From: Chitinophaga eiseniae
GTDB taxonomy: Bacteria > Bacteroidota > Bacteroidia > Chitinophagales > Chitinophagaceae
Assembly: GCF_012641265.1 (NCBI RefSeq)
Contig: NZ_JABAHZ010000002.1
Coordinates: 372,001-436,000 of the forward strand
DNA: 64,000 nt
Reading direction: 5' to 3'
The notes under the pieces were generated by a model, which did not search any database, was not told the origin of the DNA, and was given only the letters and a program-made list of their open reading frames with translations. Position numbers and translations under genes: made by a program. Below are positions 1 to 8,707 of this stretch, in pieces. How positions within the stretch are numbered: the first letter of the stretch is position 1; the number at the start of each line of letters is the position of its first letter.

Positions 1-105
1 GTTCCCTGCTTCCGCCGTTCGTGGAATTTAATGTAGCTTTAAGCCGTAGCGGAAATTGCCGGCTTCGGAGCGCCACTTTTAGCAAATTTTTACCCTACAT
101 GTTAC

Positions 106-113
106 TAACTTTG
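106..113 (+). promoter_or_regulatory. -7 element of the ispG promoter
   Basis: TAACTTTG matches the Bacteroidota -7 consensus TAnnTTTG and lies 22 bp before the ispG start codon. No clear -33 TTTG is seen at the expected distance. The bases before it (1-105) hold no gene that I can recognise. Confidence 0.5.
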
Positions 114-135
114 CTCTGCAGGAAAACAAAAATGT

Positions 136-2094
136 ATGCAACTTTATTGCAACTCTTTAACAGAATACAAGCGACTGGCCACACTGGAAGTAAAGGTGGG
201 AGATCTGATCATCGGTAACTTTAACCCGGTGCGCATTCAAACAATGACCACCACCGATACCATGGATACTGCGGCCACTGTAGCCCAAACCATCCGCTGT
301 ATTGAAGCAGGTGCCGAGCTGGTAAGAATTACCGCCCCCAGTAAGAAAGAGGCAGATAACTTATTGGTTATCAAGAATGAACTTCGCAAACAAGGATATA
401 CTACTCCCCTGGTAGCCGATATTCACTTTACCCCCAATGCTGCGGAAATTGCCGCCCGCATTGTGGAAAAAGTGCGTGTAAACCCCGGGAATTATGTAGA
501 TAAAAAGAAATTTGAACAGATTGATTATACCGACAGTGAATACCAGGAAGAGATAGACCGTATCCGGGAGCGCTTTTCCCCGCTGGTAAAGATCTGTAAA
601 GAATACGGCACCGCTATGCGGATAGGCACCAACCATGGTTCCCTGAGCGACCGTATCATGAGCCGCTATGGCGATACCCCCATGGGTATGGTGGAAAGCG
701 CCATGGAATTCTTGCGCATCGCAGAAGATCTGCACTATCGCAATATAGTGCTGAGCATGAAGGCCAGCAATCCGCAGGTAATGGTACAGGCTTACCGCTT
801 GCTGGTACAAACCATGCAACAGGAGCTGGGACACTGCTACCCGCTGCACCTGGGCGTTACAGAAGCCGGTGATGGTGAAGATGGCCGCATTAAATCGGCT
901 ATCGGCATCGGTACGCTGCTTGAGGATGGCGTAGGCGATACCATTCGTGTATCTCTCACAGAAGATCCTGAATTTGAACTCCCTGTATGTAAGGATATCG
1001 TGAAACGTTATACCAACCGCCAGGACACTATTGCGCTACAACCAGTTACGCAGGTGCCCTACTCCCCGTTTGAATACCAACGCCGGGAAAGCCTGGCCGT
1101 AGAAAATACCGGCGACAAACAAGTCCCGGTGGTAGTAGCTGATTACAGCCAGCAGGGTGCTCTTGAGCCAGAACACTTACAAGCTATCGGCTATGTATAC
1201 GATGCCCCCAGCGATAAATGGAACATCGGAGATGCAGCAGCAGATTACCTCTATACCGGCAAACAGGTTCCTGGTTTCGGCTTACCCGGCACCCTCCGCG
1301 TGGTGGTAGATGCAGACCACTGGCAGCATACAGCTTCTTCCACTGAGATAGTACCTTACTTTACCGCCGAACAATATGTACAAGCCCTGGCCAGTGGTAA
1401 AACCGCGCCAGTGAACTTTGTACAGTATAACTGTAACAACAGTAACGCTACCCAGGAGGAATTACTCCGCCAGTTGCAGCAACCTGCCATTGCCGCCAAT
1501 GCTATACTGGTAGCCACTGCCACCGGCAGCAATGCGATGGCAGCCATCAGGCGTTTATTTATTTCCCTGCTGACAGATAATATCAAAGTGCCGGTGATTA
1601 TACAGAGTATCAGTCAACAGCCTACGGCCGATGAACACCTGATCCACCATGCTACCGAAGCGGGCGCCCTCTTGCTGGATGGCTTCGGCGATGGCATATG
1701 GCTGACCAACCAGGCGCCTGTTACTGGCGAAACTGCCTCGCTCAATAACATTGCCTTTGGTATTTTACAGGCTACCCGCACCCGTATTTCCAAAACAGAA
1801 TATATTTCCTGCCCATCCTGCGGCCGTACCCTGTTTGATTTACAGGAAACCACTGCCAGGATACGGGCGGTAACCCATCATCTGAAAGGCGTTAAAATAG
1901 CCATCATGGGCTGTATCGTGAATGGACCCGGTGAAATGGCTGATGCCGATTTCGGATACGTAGGCAGCGGTGTAGGAAAAATTACCCTGTACAAAGGGAA
2001 AGAAATTGTGAAAAGAGGCCTTAACAGCGACGTAGCGGTGAATGAACTCATTGACCTGATCCGCGAAAACGGTATGTGGGTAGATAAGAATTAA
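136..2094 (+). CDS. ispG: 4-hydroxy-3-methylbut-2-enyl diphosphate synthase, long form
   Basis: IspG (GcpE) makes HMBPP from methylerythritol cyclodiphosphate in the MEP isoprenoid pathway, using a 4Fe-4S cluster. The protein has 652 residues, against about 370 in E. coli: the N-terminal TIM barrel is followed by a large extra domain and then the C-terminal cluster domain, the layout known from plants, Chlamydia and Bacteroidota. Cluster ligands are visible as C559 and C562 (CPSCGRT) and C593 (GCIVNGPGE), with E600 as the likely fourth ligand. The start MQLYC is typical of Bacteroidota homologues. The gene stands alone, with its own -7 element upstream. Confidence 0.96.
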   Translation: MQLYCNSLTEYKRLATLEVKVGDLIIGNFNPVRIQTMTTTDTMDTAATVAQTIRCIEAGAELVRITAPSKKEADNLLVIKNELRKQGYTTPLVADIHFTPNAAEIAARIVEKVRVNPGNYVDKKKFEQIDYTDSEYQEEIDRIRERFSPLVKICKEYGTAMRIGTNHGSLSDRIMSRYGDTPMGMVESAMEFLRIAEDLHYRNIVLSMKASNPQVMVQAYRLLVQTMQQELGHCYPLHLGVTEAGDGEDGRIKSAIGIGTLLEDGVGDTIRVSLTEDPEFELPVCKDIVKRYTNRQDTIALQPVTQVPYSPFEYQRRESLAVENTGDKQVPVVVADYSQQGALEPEHLQAIGYVYDAPSDKWNIGDAAADYLYTGKQVPGFGLPGTLRVVVDADHWQHTASSTEIVPYFTAEQYVQALASGKTAPVNFVQYNCNNSNATQEELLRQLQQPAIAANAILVATATGSNAMAAIRRLFISLLTDNIKVPVIIQSISQQPTADEHLIHHATEAGALLLDGFGDGIWLTNQAPVTGETASLNNIAFGILQATRTRISKTEYISCPSCGRTLFDLQETTARIRAVTHHLKGVKIAIMGCIVNGPGEMADADFGYVGSGVGKITLYKGKEIVKRGLNSDVAVNELIDLIRENGMWVDKN

Positions 2095-2177
2095 TTATTA
2101 AATATTGCTTAAAAATAAAGCCTGGCGGATACAGCAATGGAGAAAAAAGCTTAAATTTTCATAAAACATATTTGATC

Positions 2178-2519
2178 ATGAAAAAGCTCCTCACCGGATT
2201 ACTGGCCATGTTTATGGGTTTCACCGTAATGGCACAGGCACCTGCAACTGCAGCAAAAAAAGAAGTAAAGGCAACTAAGGCTAAAACTGAAAAAGTAGAG
2301 AAGAAAGCTGAAAAAGTAGAGAAAAAGGCTGCCGCTGCTCCTGCTGCTGCTGCCGCTACCCCGGCTCCTGCTGGTCCTACCAAAAAAGATGGTACGCTTG
2401 ATAAGCGCTTTAAAGCCAACAAAACTGCTGCTGCTCCTGCAGGTCCAACTAAAAAAGACGGTACTCCTGACATGCGTTACAAATCAAATAACAAAAACGC
2501 AGGTAAGAAAAAAGCATAA
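2178..2519 (+). CDS. Small secreted Lys/Ala/Pro-rich repeat protein
   Basis: A 113-residue protein with a clear signal peptide (MKKLLTGLLAMFMGFTVMAQ). The mature part is very rich in Lys and Ala, with KTEKVEKKAEKVEKK-type charged stretches, then two copies of the motif AGPTKKDGT-x-D-x-R-(F/Y)-K separated by about 20 residues. An in-frame TTG lies six bases upstream, but the ATG directly before MKK is preferred because it starts the signal peptide. Low complexity and high charge suggest a disordered periplasmic or surface protein. Function unknown. It is followed at once by a strong terminator, so it is probably its own transcription unit. Confidence 0.75.
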   Translation: MKKLLTGLLAMFMGFTVMAQAPATAAKKEVKATKAKTEKVEKKAEKVEKKAAAAPAAAAATPAPAGPTKKDGTLDKRFKANKTAAAPAGPTKKDGTPDMRYKSNNKNAGKKKA

Positions 2520-2559
2520 CCTGGTCGTCTGACTAACGCTAAATAATTAATTTCCAGAG

Positions 2560-2592
2560 CCCCGTACAGCCATTGCTGTACGGGGTTTTCTT
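2560..2592 (+). terminator. Intrinsic terminator of the Lys/Ala-rich gene
   Basis: A perfect 10-bp stem (CCCCGTACAG / CTGTACGGGG) with a six-base loop, followed by TTTTCTTTT. Confidence 0.9.
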
Positions 2593-2680
2593 TTAAAAAT
2601 ATTTTTACTTACTTTTATCGCTTCACGTTTTTGTTATCAGGTGTCCATAACTAAATGTTATCAGTAATAGTTATTAGTTA

Positions 2681-2712
2681 TTTGACATCGCTTTGGGGGA
2701 CGGCTACCTTTG
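2681..2712 (+). promoter_or_regulatory. Promoter of the TsdA-like operon
   Basis: TTTG at 2681-2684, a 20-bp spacer and TACCTTTG at 2705-2712 form a near-perfect Bacteroidota housekeeping promoter. The first gene of the operon starts 31 bp downstream. Confidence 0.75.
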
Positions 2713-2742
2713 TGGCATCATTCCACCAACCTGTAATTTCAA

Positions 2743-3738
2743 ATGGAAGCCAGAAAAGTTCAACGTTATAAGCGGGTCTTATCCGGAGCCCTGATATGCC
2801 TGCTTATTTTAGCATTATTGGTAGGTATAGAAACCTATTTGTTATCTGTTCGCCCACCTATCCATTCCGGCCCGGCGGCCGTCGCAGCCGAGCCCGCGGC
2901 AAAGCCCTGGCAACCGCCAGCCGCCACCACCCTGCCCAACGGAGAAGCCGGCATCACCGTGCTTTACGGGCAGGCATTGATTCGCGAAACAGCCACCTTC
3001 TTCGGGCCTAACGGGAGCATACGCCCGCTCACCAATGGTATGAATTGTCAGAACTGCCACCTGCAGGCCGGCACCAAACCTTTTGGTAATAACTACAGTA
3101 CCACCGCCCGCTCCTACCCTAAATTCAGGGCAAGATCCAACAGTGTGGAAACACTGAACAAGCGCATCAGCGACTGCTTTGAACGCAGCCTGAATGGGAC
3201 TGCACCAGACAGCAATTCGCGGGAAATGGGCGCCATCAGGGCCTATATCGAATGGCTGGGTAGCGGTGTAACTACTGATGAAAAGCCTACTGGTAGCGGC
3301 ATTCCCAAACTGGCGTTGCTATCGCGCGCAGCCAGCCCGGAAAAAGGCGCTAAAGTATATACACAACAATGCAAAACCTGCCACGGCGACCAGGGAGAAG
3401 GCGTAAAGAATCCTGACAGTGTCACCTACGTCTACCCACCGCTATGGGGCTCCAGCAGTTACAACGATGGCGCCGGCCTATACCGCCTGAGCACCTTTGC
3501 GGGTTATGTAAAATATAATATGCCTTTTGGCGTAGATTACACCAGCACCAGGCTGACCGATGAAGATGCCTGGGATGTAGCCGCTTTTATTAACTCACAG
3601 CCAAGGCCGCATAAAGATCAGTCGGCCGACTGGAAGGACATAAAACAAAAACCTGTTGATTTTCCATTTGGTCCGTATGCAGACGAATACTCTGAAACAC
3701 AGCATAAATACGGACCTTATATTTCCATGCAACATTAA
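2743..3738 (+). CDS. TsdA-like dihaem cytochrome c (thiosulfate dehydrogenase / tetrathionate reductase family)
   Basis: A 331-residue dihaem c-type cytochrome. One N-terminal membrane segment (about residues 11-34) probably anchors it to the periplasmic face. Haem sites are C102-x2-C105-H106 and C210-x2-C213-H214. Three further features match TsdA: NCHLQAGTKPF around haem 1; Cys145 in RISDCFERSLNG, where TsdA has its unusual cysteine axial ligand; and YPPLWG...NMP with Met260, the likely ligand of haem 2. TsdA interconverts thiosulfate and tetrathionate. It heads an operon with a DsrE-like gene, a binding protein and a LysR regulator, with gaps of only 10-22 bp. The family is fairly sure; the direction of the reaction and the substrate are inferred. 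Confidence 0.82.
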   Translation: MEARKVQRYKRVLSGALICLLILALLVGIETYLLSVRPPIHSGPAAVAAEPAAKPWQPPAATTLPNGEAGITVLYGQALIRETATFFGPNGSIRPLTNGMNCQNCHLQAGTKPFGNNYSTTARSYPKFRARSNSVETLNKRISDCFERSLNGTAPDSNSREMGAIRAYIEWLGSGVTTDEKPTGSGIPKLALLSRAASPEKGAKVYTQQCKTCHGDQGEGVKNPDSVTYVYPPLWGSSSYNDGAGLYRLSTFAGYVKYNMPFGVDYTSTRLTDEDAWDVAAFINSQPRPHKDQSADWKDIKQKPVDFPFGPYADEYSETQHKYGPYISMQH

Positions 3739-3758
3739 TCGTAAACATTAAACACCTT

Positions 3759-4178
3759 ATGAAGAAGTTAGTTTTTCTCCTTTGTCTTTTTAGCCTGTTG
3801 GGCACCCAATACGCCATGAGCCAGCGCAAATCGAAGTACAAAGCTGTTTATCAACTCAACAGTGACGATGATAAAGTAATTCGCAATACATTGCGTAACA
3901 TAAAAAATGCACTGGAAGATCCACGGCTGCAAAATAAAGTAACTATTGAACTGGTTGCCCATGGCGGTGGCATTACTGCCTATAAAAAGGATAAGCCTTA
4001 TGAATCGCTGCTGCAAGACCTGCTGAATAAAGGCGTTATCCTGGTAGAGTGCGAAAACACGATGCGGGAAAGGAATATCACCAAAGACGAGCTTTTTCCT
4101 TTCATTCAATATACACCCAGCGGTAATGGCGAATTGATTATCAAACAGTCTGAAGGCTGGCATTACGTACACCCATAA
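3759..4178 (+). CDS. Secreted DsrE-family protein
   Basis: A 139-residue protein with an N-terminal signal sequence (to about residue 21) and a DsrE-like fold: a first strand YKAVYQLNSDD, a helix with NIKNALED, then IELVAHGGGI and VILVECENTM. Cys98 sits where DsrE-type proteins carry their conserved cysteine. Cytoplasmic DsrE/TusD proteins relay sulfane sulfur; this one is predicted to be exported. It follows the TsdA-like gene by 20 bp and precedes the binding-protein gene by 10 bp, so the three are very likely cotranscribed. Role inferred: handling or binding a sulfur species in the periplasm next to the cytochrome. Confidence 0.75.
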   Translation: MKKLVFLLCLFSLLGTQYAMSQRKSKYKAVYQLNSDDDKVIRNTLRNIKNALEDPRLQNKVTIELVAHGGGITAYKKDKPYESLLQDLLNKGVILVECENTMRERNITKDELFPFIQYTPSGNGELIIKQSEGWHYVHP

Positions 4179-4188
4179 ACGAAAACAC

Positions 4189-5106
4189 ATGAAGTACTTT
4201 GTAACATGGCTGATAGTAATGGTATTATTGGCCGGGGGATTATATGCCCAGGACCATCGGTTTGATCCACCCTGGAATACGCCACCAGCCGCAGGTGTAT
4301 CGTTTACCGTACCAGGCATCGACAATGCACCGGATCTGTATGGCGATATCATCGATCCTCAGCTGGTGATTTTCTTTGCCGGTAACCAGTTTATGGTGAT
4401 AGACTCGCTTATTCATGATTTCAAACAGGTATATCCTCAATACCAACGGGTATTTGCGGAAACGTTGCCCCCAGGCATACTGGCACAGCAAATCCTTACC
4501 GGCTCCCTGGTTATGGGTAATCTTCGTATAGCCATACAGCCAGATATTTATACAGCCGGCAAAAGCCGCATTGATCAGCTTAAGGATAGCTTTTCCGTGG
4601 TAAGAAATTATGCCGACAATACGCTGGCTATTATGGTACAAAAGGGTAATCCGAAAAAGATTAGCGGGTTGAAAGACCTGGGCCGCAAAGATGTAAGGGT
4701 AGCCATGCCTAACCCTGCCTGGGAAGGCATTGGCAAACGTATAGAAGAAGCCTATGTAAAGGCCGGCGGCCCCTCCCTGAAGGAAGCCGTGATGAAAGAT
4801 AAAACCGCCAACGGCAGTACTTACCTGACCAAAATTCATCACCGGGAAACCCCGCTGCGCATCCTGTATAAACAGGCAGATGCAGGCCCGGTATGGTTTA
4901 CCGAAGCGTGGTACCAGCAAATGATCGGGCACCCCATCAACCTGGTAAAGATCCCCGAAAAAGAGAATATCAGGGCCACTTATTGGGCGGGTATCCTTAA
5001 ATCAGCACCCCATCCGCAGGCCGCAAAGGACTTTATGGATTTCCTGATGGGGCCAAGGGGGCAACAGATTTATAAACACTTTGGCTTTGCCCCGCCTGAG
5101 TTGTAA
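4189..5106 (+). CDS. Periplasmic substrate-binding protein, ModA/sulfate-binding-like
   Basis: A 305-residue type-2 periplasmic binding protein with a signal peptide ending near QDHRF. It shows the family layout: a first strand LVIFFAGN, a hinge region with ISGLKDLGRKDVRVAMPNP, and a C-terminal segment AKDFMDFLMGPRGQQIYKHFGF, typical of molybdate, tungstate and sulfate/thiosulfate binding proteins. No lipobox is seen. No permease or ATPase gene lies nearby, so it is an orphan that may work with a transporter encoded elsewhere or act as a sensor. The link to the TsdA-like and DsrE-like genes suggests an oxyanion of sulfur as ligand (inference). Confidence 0.75.
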   Translation: MKYFVTWLIVMVLLAGGLYAQDHRFDPPWNTPPAAGVSFTVPGIDNAPDLYGDIIDPQLVIFFAGNQFMVIDSLIHDFKQVYPQYQRVFAETLPPGILAQQILTGSLVMGNLRIAIQPDIYTAGKSRIDQLKDSFSVVRNYADNTLAIMVQKGNPKKISGLKDLGRKDVRVAMPNPAWEGIGKRIEEAYVKAGGPSLKEAVMKDKTANGSTYLTKIHHRETPLRILYKQADAGPVWFTEAWYQQMIGHPINLVKIPEKENIRATYWAGILKSAPHPQAAKDFMDFLMGPRGQQIYKHFGFAPPEL

Positions 5107-5128
5107 GGTTATTTTGTATTTTTATTGC

Positions 5129-6022
5129 ATGTTCGATTTCAGACTCAGGGTATTTCATACCGTCGCCAAACGCCTAAGCTTTACCAAAGCTGCAGAGGAG
5201 TTATATATTTCCCAACCTGCTGTTACCAAGCATATTCACGAGCTGGAGCAACAACTGGGGATGGCTCTCTTTGAAAGGATAGGCAACAAAATTAAATTAA
5301 CCCGTGCAGGTATGCTGGTTATGCATCACGCAGAAATCATTTTTACCGACTACCGGAACCTGGAATACGACGTCAATCAATTAAAACATATGCAGGGTGG
5401 TTTGCTGCCCATAGGGGCCAGCACCACCATTGCCCAATACCTCATACCACCGCTGCTGGCCAAGTTCAATCAACGTTACCCGGATGTAAAAACATCATTG
5501 ACCAACGGTAATACGGAACAGATTGAGCAGGCGCTGTTTGAAAAAACAATACAGCTGGGTATTATAGAAGGTAGTTCCAAAAATCCATTATTGAAATATG
5601 TAGAGTTTGCGAAAGATGAAATTGTGCTGGTAGGGAATGTAAAACACCGTTATGGCAATGGCGAACCCCTTACCGCCGCCGACCTGAAAACCATTCCCCT
5701 GCTGATGCGGGAACATGGCTCCGGTACGCTGGAGGTAATTACCGAAGAGCTGAAGCGGCTAAAGTTAAAGATCACCGACCTGAACGTAGCCATGTATATG
5801 GGTAGTACGGAAAGTATCAAATCATACCTTCACCATTCGCCCTGTGCCGCCTTTATTTCCCTGCAGGCGGTACAGCGTGAACTGGAGCTGGGAGAGTTTA
5901 CCATTTTGCCGGTAAAAAACTTTAAGCTGGTGAGAAAGCTCCATTTCACTTATCTACAGGGCTTGCAGGATAAGCTTTGCCAGCTTTTTATCCGATTTAC
6001 GCGGCAAAACATGACGGAATAA
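5129..6022 (+). CDS. LysR-family transcriptional regulator, CysL/YeiE-like
   Basis: A 297-residue LysR regulator. The winged helix lies at residues 1-60 (FTKAAEELYISQPAVTKHIHELEQQLG) and the effector domain follows. Its LLMREHGSGTLEVI segment resembles the CysL/YeiE branch, whose studied members respond to sulfite or control sulfur genes. ATG at 5129 is chosen because the helix-turn-helix starts there; an upstream in-frame ATG would overlap the previous gene. The regulator follows the binding-protein gene by 22 bp on the same strand, so it probably controls its own operon (inference). Confidence 0.88.
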   Translation: MFDFRLRVFHTVAKRLSFTKAAEELYISQPAVTKHIHELEQQLGMALFERIGNKIKLTRAGMLVMHHAEIIFTDYRNLEYDVNQLKHMQGGLLPIGASTTIAQYLIPPLLAKFNQRYPDVKTSLTNGNTEQIEQALFEKTIQLGIIEGSSKNPLLKYVEFAKDEIVLVGNVKHRYGNGEPLTAADLKTIPLLMREHGSGTLEVITEELKRLKLKITDLNVAMYMGSTESIKSYLHHSPCAAFISLQAVQRELELGEFTILPVKNFKLVRKLHFTYLQGLQDKLCQLFIRFTRQNMTE

Positions 6023-6038
6023 CGGAGATACCCCTACG

Positions 6039-6545
6039 TTATTTATTAAGCAGGTGCCAGTGCAACATTTCCCCCGAAGTCATAGTTTCTTTCATTCCCA
6101 GGTGTTGTAATATTTTCCTGGAAGATGTATTTGTAATATCGCATTCTGCTATCAGTTTCCTGACGTGGGGTTGCTGGAAAGCCCATGCTACCAGCGCGGT
6201 AGCGGCTTCCTTCATATAACCTTGTCCCCGGTGAGAGGGCAACAGGGCGTATCCTATTTCCACGACCCCATTTTTATCGGGCCGACCTTTGAATCCAATA
6301 TCTCCCAACACTGTTTTACCGGCTTTGGATACAATAATCCAGAGCATCCAGGGATATGAGGCCGGGTCGTGTTGCAGCAGCTCAATAAAGTGCGGTAATT
6401 GCTCCCTCAGATCTTGTTGTGGCCATTCGTCCGGAATGTGTGCCTGTATTACTTCTCCGGCATCCGGATGCCGGAGATAAATCTGCGTCAGCAAGGGCAA
6501 ACGGCAGGGATATATTAATAAGCGTGCAGTATCAAGGGGTAACAT
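6039..6545 (-). CDS. GNAT acetyltransferase, RimJ/RimL-like
   Basis: A 168-residue GNAT protein. The opening LDTARLLIYP is typical of RimJ/RimL-type enzymes, and the acetyl-CoA loop HRGQGY lies at residues 105-110, followed by the usual ECDITNTSSRKILQHLGM segment (Asn and Ser in motif B). Acceptor unknown: it could be an alpha-amine of a protein or a small molecule. It ends 17 bp from the convergent LysR gene, and the UPF0173 gene lies 30 bp upstream on the same strand, so the two may be cotranscribed. Confidence 0.85.
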   Translation of the reverse strand: MLPLDTARLLIYPCRLPLLTQIYLRHPDAGEVIQAHIPDEWPQQDLREQLPHFIELLQHDPASYPWMLWIIVSKAGKTVLGDIGFKGRPDKNGVVEIGYALLPSHRGQGYMKEAATALVAWAFQQPHVRKLIAECDITNTSSRKILQHLGMKETMTSGEMLHWHLLNK

Positions 6546-6575
6546 AATTCTTATTTAATCATTCCTATAGCTTCG

Positions 6576-7328
6576 CTAATGGTTTCCTGGTTTCACTACT
6601 GAAGTATCCAATGTTTCTCCTGGTTTGAGTGCATGAATGACCAGGCGTTCCACGTCTTCTGTCAATGCTTTCAATTTTTCCGGTGTTCCGGTTAAGGTGG
6701 ACATGGTACCATAGTGACAGGGAATCACATGTTTTACTTTCAACAACCGGATAGCAAAAGCCGCTTCCAGCGGCCCCATGGTATACCTGTCGCCTATTGG
6801 TAAAATAGCAATATCCGGTTCATATATCTCTCCTAATAATTCCATATCGGCAAACACCGAGGTATCGCCGGAATAATACACAGAAATATCGTCACTCATC
6901 CAGATAATAAATCCGTTGGTAGTATGTGGATAGCCGATCTTTCCATCCGGCAGATGCACCTGGGCAAAATGAAAGGCATTTGTCATGGTAATTTTAAGGT
7001 CCATAATGGATATGGTGCCCCCAGCATTCATTTGTTCAAAAGTATGTTCCGGCACTCCCTGTTCCTGTAGGTAATAGCGTACAATAGGATTGGCAATTAC
7101 TTTCGGTGATTTGGTACGGATCAGCTCTATTATTCTACTGTCCAGGTGGTCGCGATGGCCATGCGTAATCAGGATCAGGTCTACCTGTTCGGGGATCTCG
7201 ATACCTGTTGGTAAAAATGGATTGTTGGTATACCAGGGATCTACCAGGATAACGCGACCTTCGGGGGTATTGATCCGGAAGCTGGCATGGGCCAGGAACT
7301 GAATTTGAGAATGCTGCGTGCTCATCAT
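6576..7328 (-). CDS. UPF0173 metal-dependent hydrolase
   Basis: A 250-residue metallo-beta-lactamase-fold hydrolase. The metal site H56-x-H58-x-D60-H61 (THGHRDHLD) is intact, with later conserved YYSGDTSVFADM and HVIPCHYGTM segments, which are diagnostic of the UPF0173 (YtkL-like) family. Predicted cytoplasmic, since no signal is seen. The natural substrate of this family is not established. The gene probably shares a transcript with the GNAT downstream. A copy of a palindromic repeat lies just upstream of its start. Confidence 0.88.
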   Translation of the reverse strand: MMSTQHSQIQFLAHASFRINTPEGRVILVDPWYTNNPFLPTGIEIPEQVDLILITHGHRDHLDSRIIELIRTKSPKVIANPIVRYYLQEQGVPEHTFEQMNAGGTISIMDLKITMTNAFHFAQVHLPDGKIGYPHTTNGFIIWMSDDISVYYSGDTSVFADMELLGEIYEPDIAILPIGDRYTMGPLEAAFAIRLLKVKHVIPCHYGTMSTLTGTPEKLKALTEDVERLVIHALKPGETLDTSVVKPGNH

Positions 7329-7383
7329 ATTGGTGCTTTATGATTCCTTTCTAAATATAACATTAATAGCACACAAAGCATAT

Positions 7384-7446
7384 AGCTATTGAGGCGAATA
7401 ACCTGAACGGATAATTACCGCTAAGATCATTCGCCTCAATCGTTCT
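7384..7446. repeat. Palindromic repeat family A, copy 1 (diverged)
   Basis: AGCTATTGAGGCGAAT and the facing ATTCGCCTCAAT form a 12-bp inverted repeat (7388-7399 with 7429-7440), with a small inner stem (CGG / CCG). The same sequence recurs at 22754-22836 and 24708-24776. This copy lies downstream of the minus-strand lipocalin gene and upstream of the UPF0173 gene. Confidence 0.85.
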
Positions 7447-7463
7447 ATGTGATATATTATATT

Positions 7464-7955
7464 TTACTTCCTTTGCAGTGTATAGATAATAGCGGCACTT
7501 TTACCTTCAAAGTTCACATTTGCTCTCCAGGTCATCATGCTTCCCGCGCCGGTTACTTCCATGCGGTATCCTTCTGTTACGTTTTTGGCTTTATCGCCGG
7601 TGAAGAGTTTTTTGAAGCCAAACAGGGTAACGCCGTTAGATTTGGTGAGCGTCCAGGCAATCTTCTGTGTAACGGGGCTGCAACCATTATCTGTAGAAGA
7701 AAGCGCGTAAGATCCGCCTGCCCAGTTATCAGGGAGTATCCACTGGCTACCGATAAAGCATTTTGCATTGGCTTCGTCGAAAACAGTTACTTTGGCGTTA
7801 TCCGGGATACCTTCATATTTAATATCGGTCAGCACCCAGTTACCTTTTACGGAGCTTTTGGTAATGTCTTGTGTTACGCCTTGTTTAGGGGAGCAGGAAG
7901 ATGCAAAAATGGCCACGATAGCCATCAGTAATGCTGCAAATGAAAATTTTCTCAT
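7464..7955 (-). CDS. Lipocalin-like lipoprotein
   Basis: A 163-residue lipoprotein. The signal peptide ends in the lipobox FASSC, so the mature protein starts at about Cys21. The segment VKGNWVLTDIKYEGIP followed by alternating beta strands is the usual opening of Bacteroidota lipocalin-family lipoproteins (GxW motif). Its ligand is unknown. The protein is predicted to be lipid-anchored in the envelope. It is monocistronic and followed by palindromic repeat copy 1, which could act as its transcript end. Confidence 0.78.
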   Translation of the reverse strand: MRKFSFAALLMAIVAIFASSCSPKQGVTQDITKSSVKGNWVLTDIKYEGIPDNAKVTVFDEANAKCFIGSQWILPDNWAGGSYALSSTDNGCSPVTQKIAWTLTKSNGVTLFGFKKLFTGDKAKNVTEGYRMEVTGAGSMMTWRANVNFEGKSAAIIYTLQRK

Positions 7956-8082
7956 GGGAAATTAATTTGTGTGTTTAAATGCCATAGTATTCAACACGCA
8001 GTTATCAAATAAGGTTTATAACAGCACGAATACGGCGGCAAGTTCTGCATTTACAATAAACGTACCAAATGAAACCGGGTTA

Positions 8083-8574
8083 TTAATGGGTTATGTCGGT
8101 GGAGTGAGTGATGGCGGCTACTTTGAGCTTTATTAATACCTCTTCCAGTTGCTGGGCGCGCTGGTGAAAGTACCAGGTACTGGCGGCCAGTGACATCGTA
8201 AGTACTGTCATGGCGATAAATCCGCATCTCCACCAGATACTCACGGTAATGCGGCGGTTCCAGAAAGGCTCGAGGCGTATATAAGCGTTACGGGAATTCG
8301 TAGGCTCATGGGTGTTATAGTTCCGCCAGGTATGTTCTTCCTTTCTCTTATCGGTTCTGAAGCGTTGTAAAACCAGGGTTCTCAGCTCATCAGGCGGCAC
8401 TTGTCCCTCTTCCTGTAATTTATCTTCAATTCTCAGTTCAGCCGCAGTAATTTCAATATCCAGCAATGGATAAATAAGGCGCAGGTGTAGGAGCTCTTCT
8501 TCCTGGTCTGGTGAAGTGAGGCCGAGCACGTAACGCTCTATAATGCCACTTTCGATATAGTCGCTAATATTCAA
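8083..8574 (-). CDS. Anti-sigma-like membrane protein, second paralogue
   Basis: A 163-residue protein homologous to the one encoded just upstream (both begin with YIESGIIE and continue VLGL, EEELLHLR/VEELQHMR and a short acidic helix). One membrane segment is predicted near residues 108-130 (WRCGFIAMTVLTMSLAAS), followed by a short tail. This is the layout of RskA-type anti-sigma factors: cytoplasmic sigma-binding head, one membrane helix, short periplasmic part. The only usable start is TTG at 8574. It lies 133 bp after the first paralogue. Assignment rests on the similarity and on the neighbouring sigma gene. Confidence 0.68.
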   Translation of the reverse strand: MNISDYIESGIIERYVLGLTSPDQEEELLHLRLIYPLLDIEITAAELRIEDKLQEEGQVPPDELRTLVLQRFRTDKRKEEHTWRNYNTHEPTNSRNAYIRLEPFWNRRITVSIWWRCGFIAMTVLTMSLAASTWYFHQRAQQLEEVLIKLKVAAITHSTDITH

Positions 8575-8707
8575 ACCGTTAGTTTACAGAAATCAGCCAC
8601 CATTAAATATGATTATTTAATACCATATTTATAAATACGGTAAATCACCCCTCGGTGGATTGTCAAATTTATATTTTTTTTTAAATAACGATTTTCGGGG
8701 GTAAAAA

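Noticed and set aside
361-849. Long minus-strand open frames opposite ispG and similar frames opposite metH, susC and the hydrolase gene
   Set aside because: They lie wholly inside strongly supported genes on the other strand, have no recognisable motifs and follow from the codon bias of the real gene.
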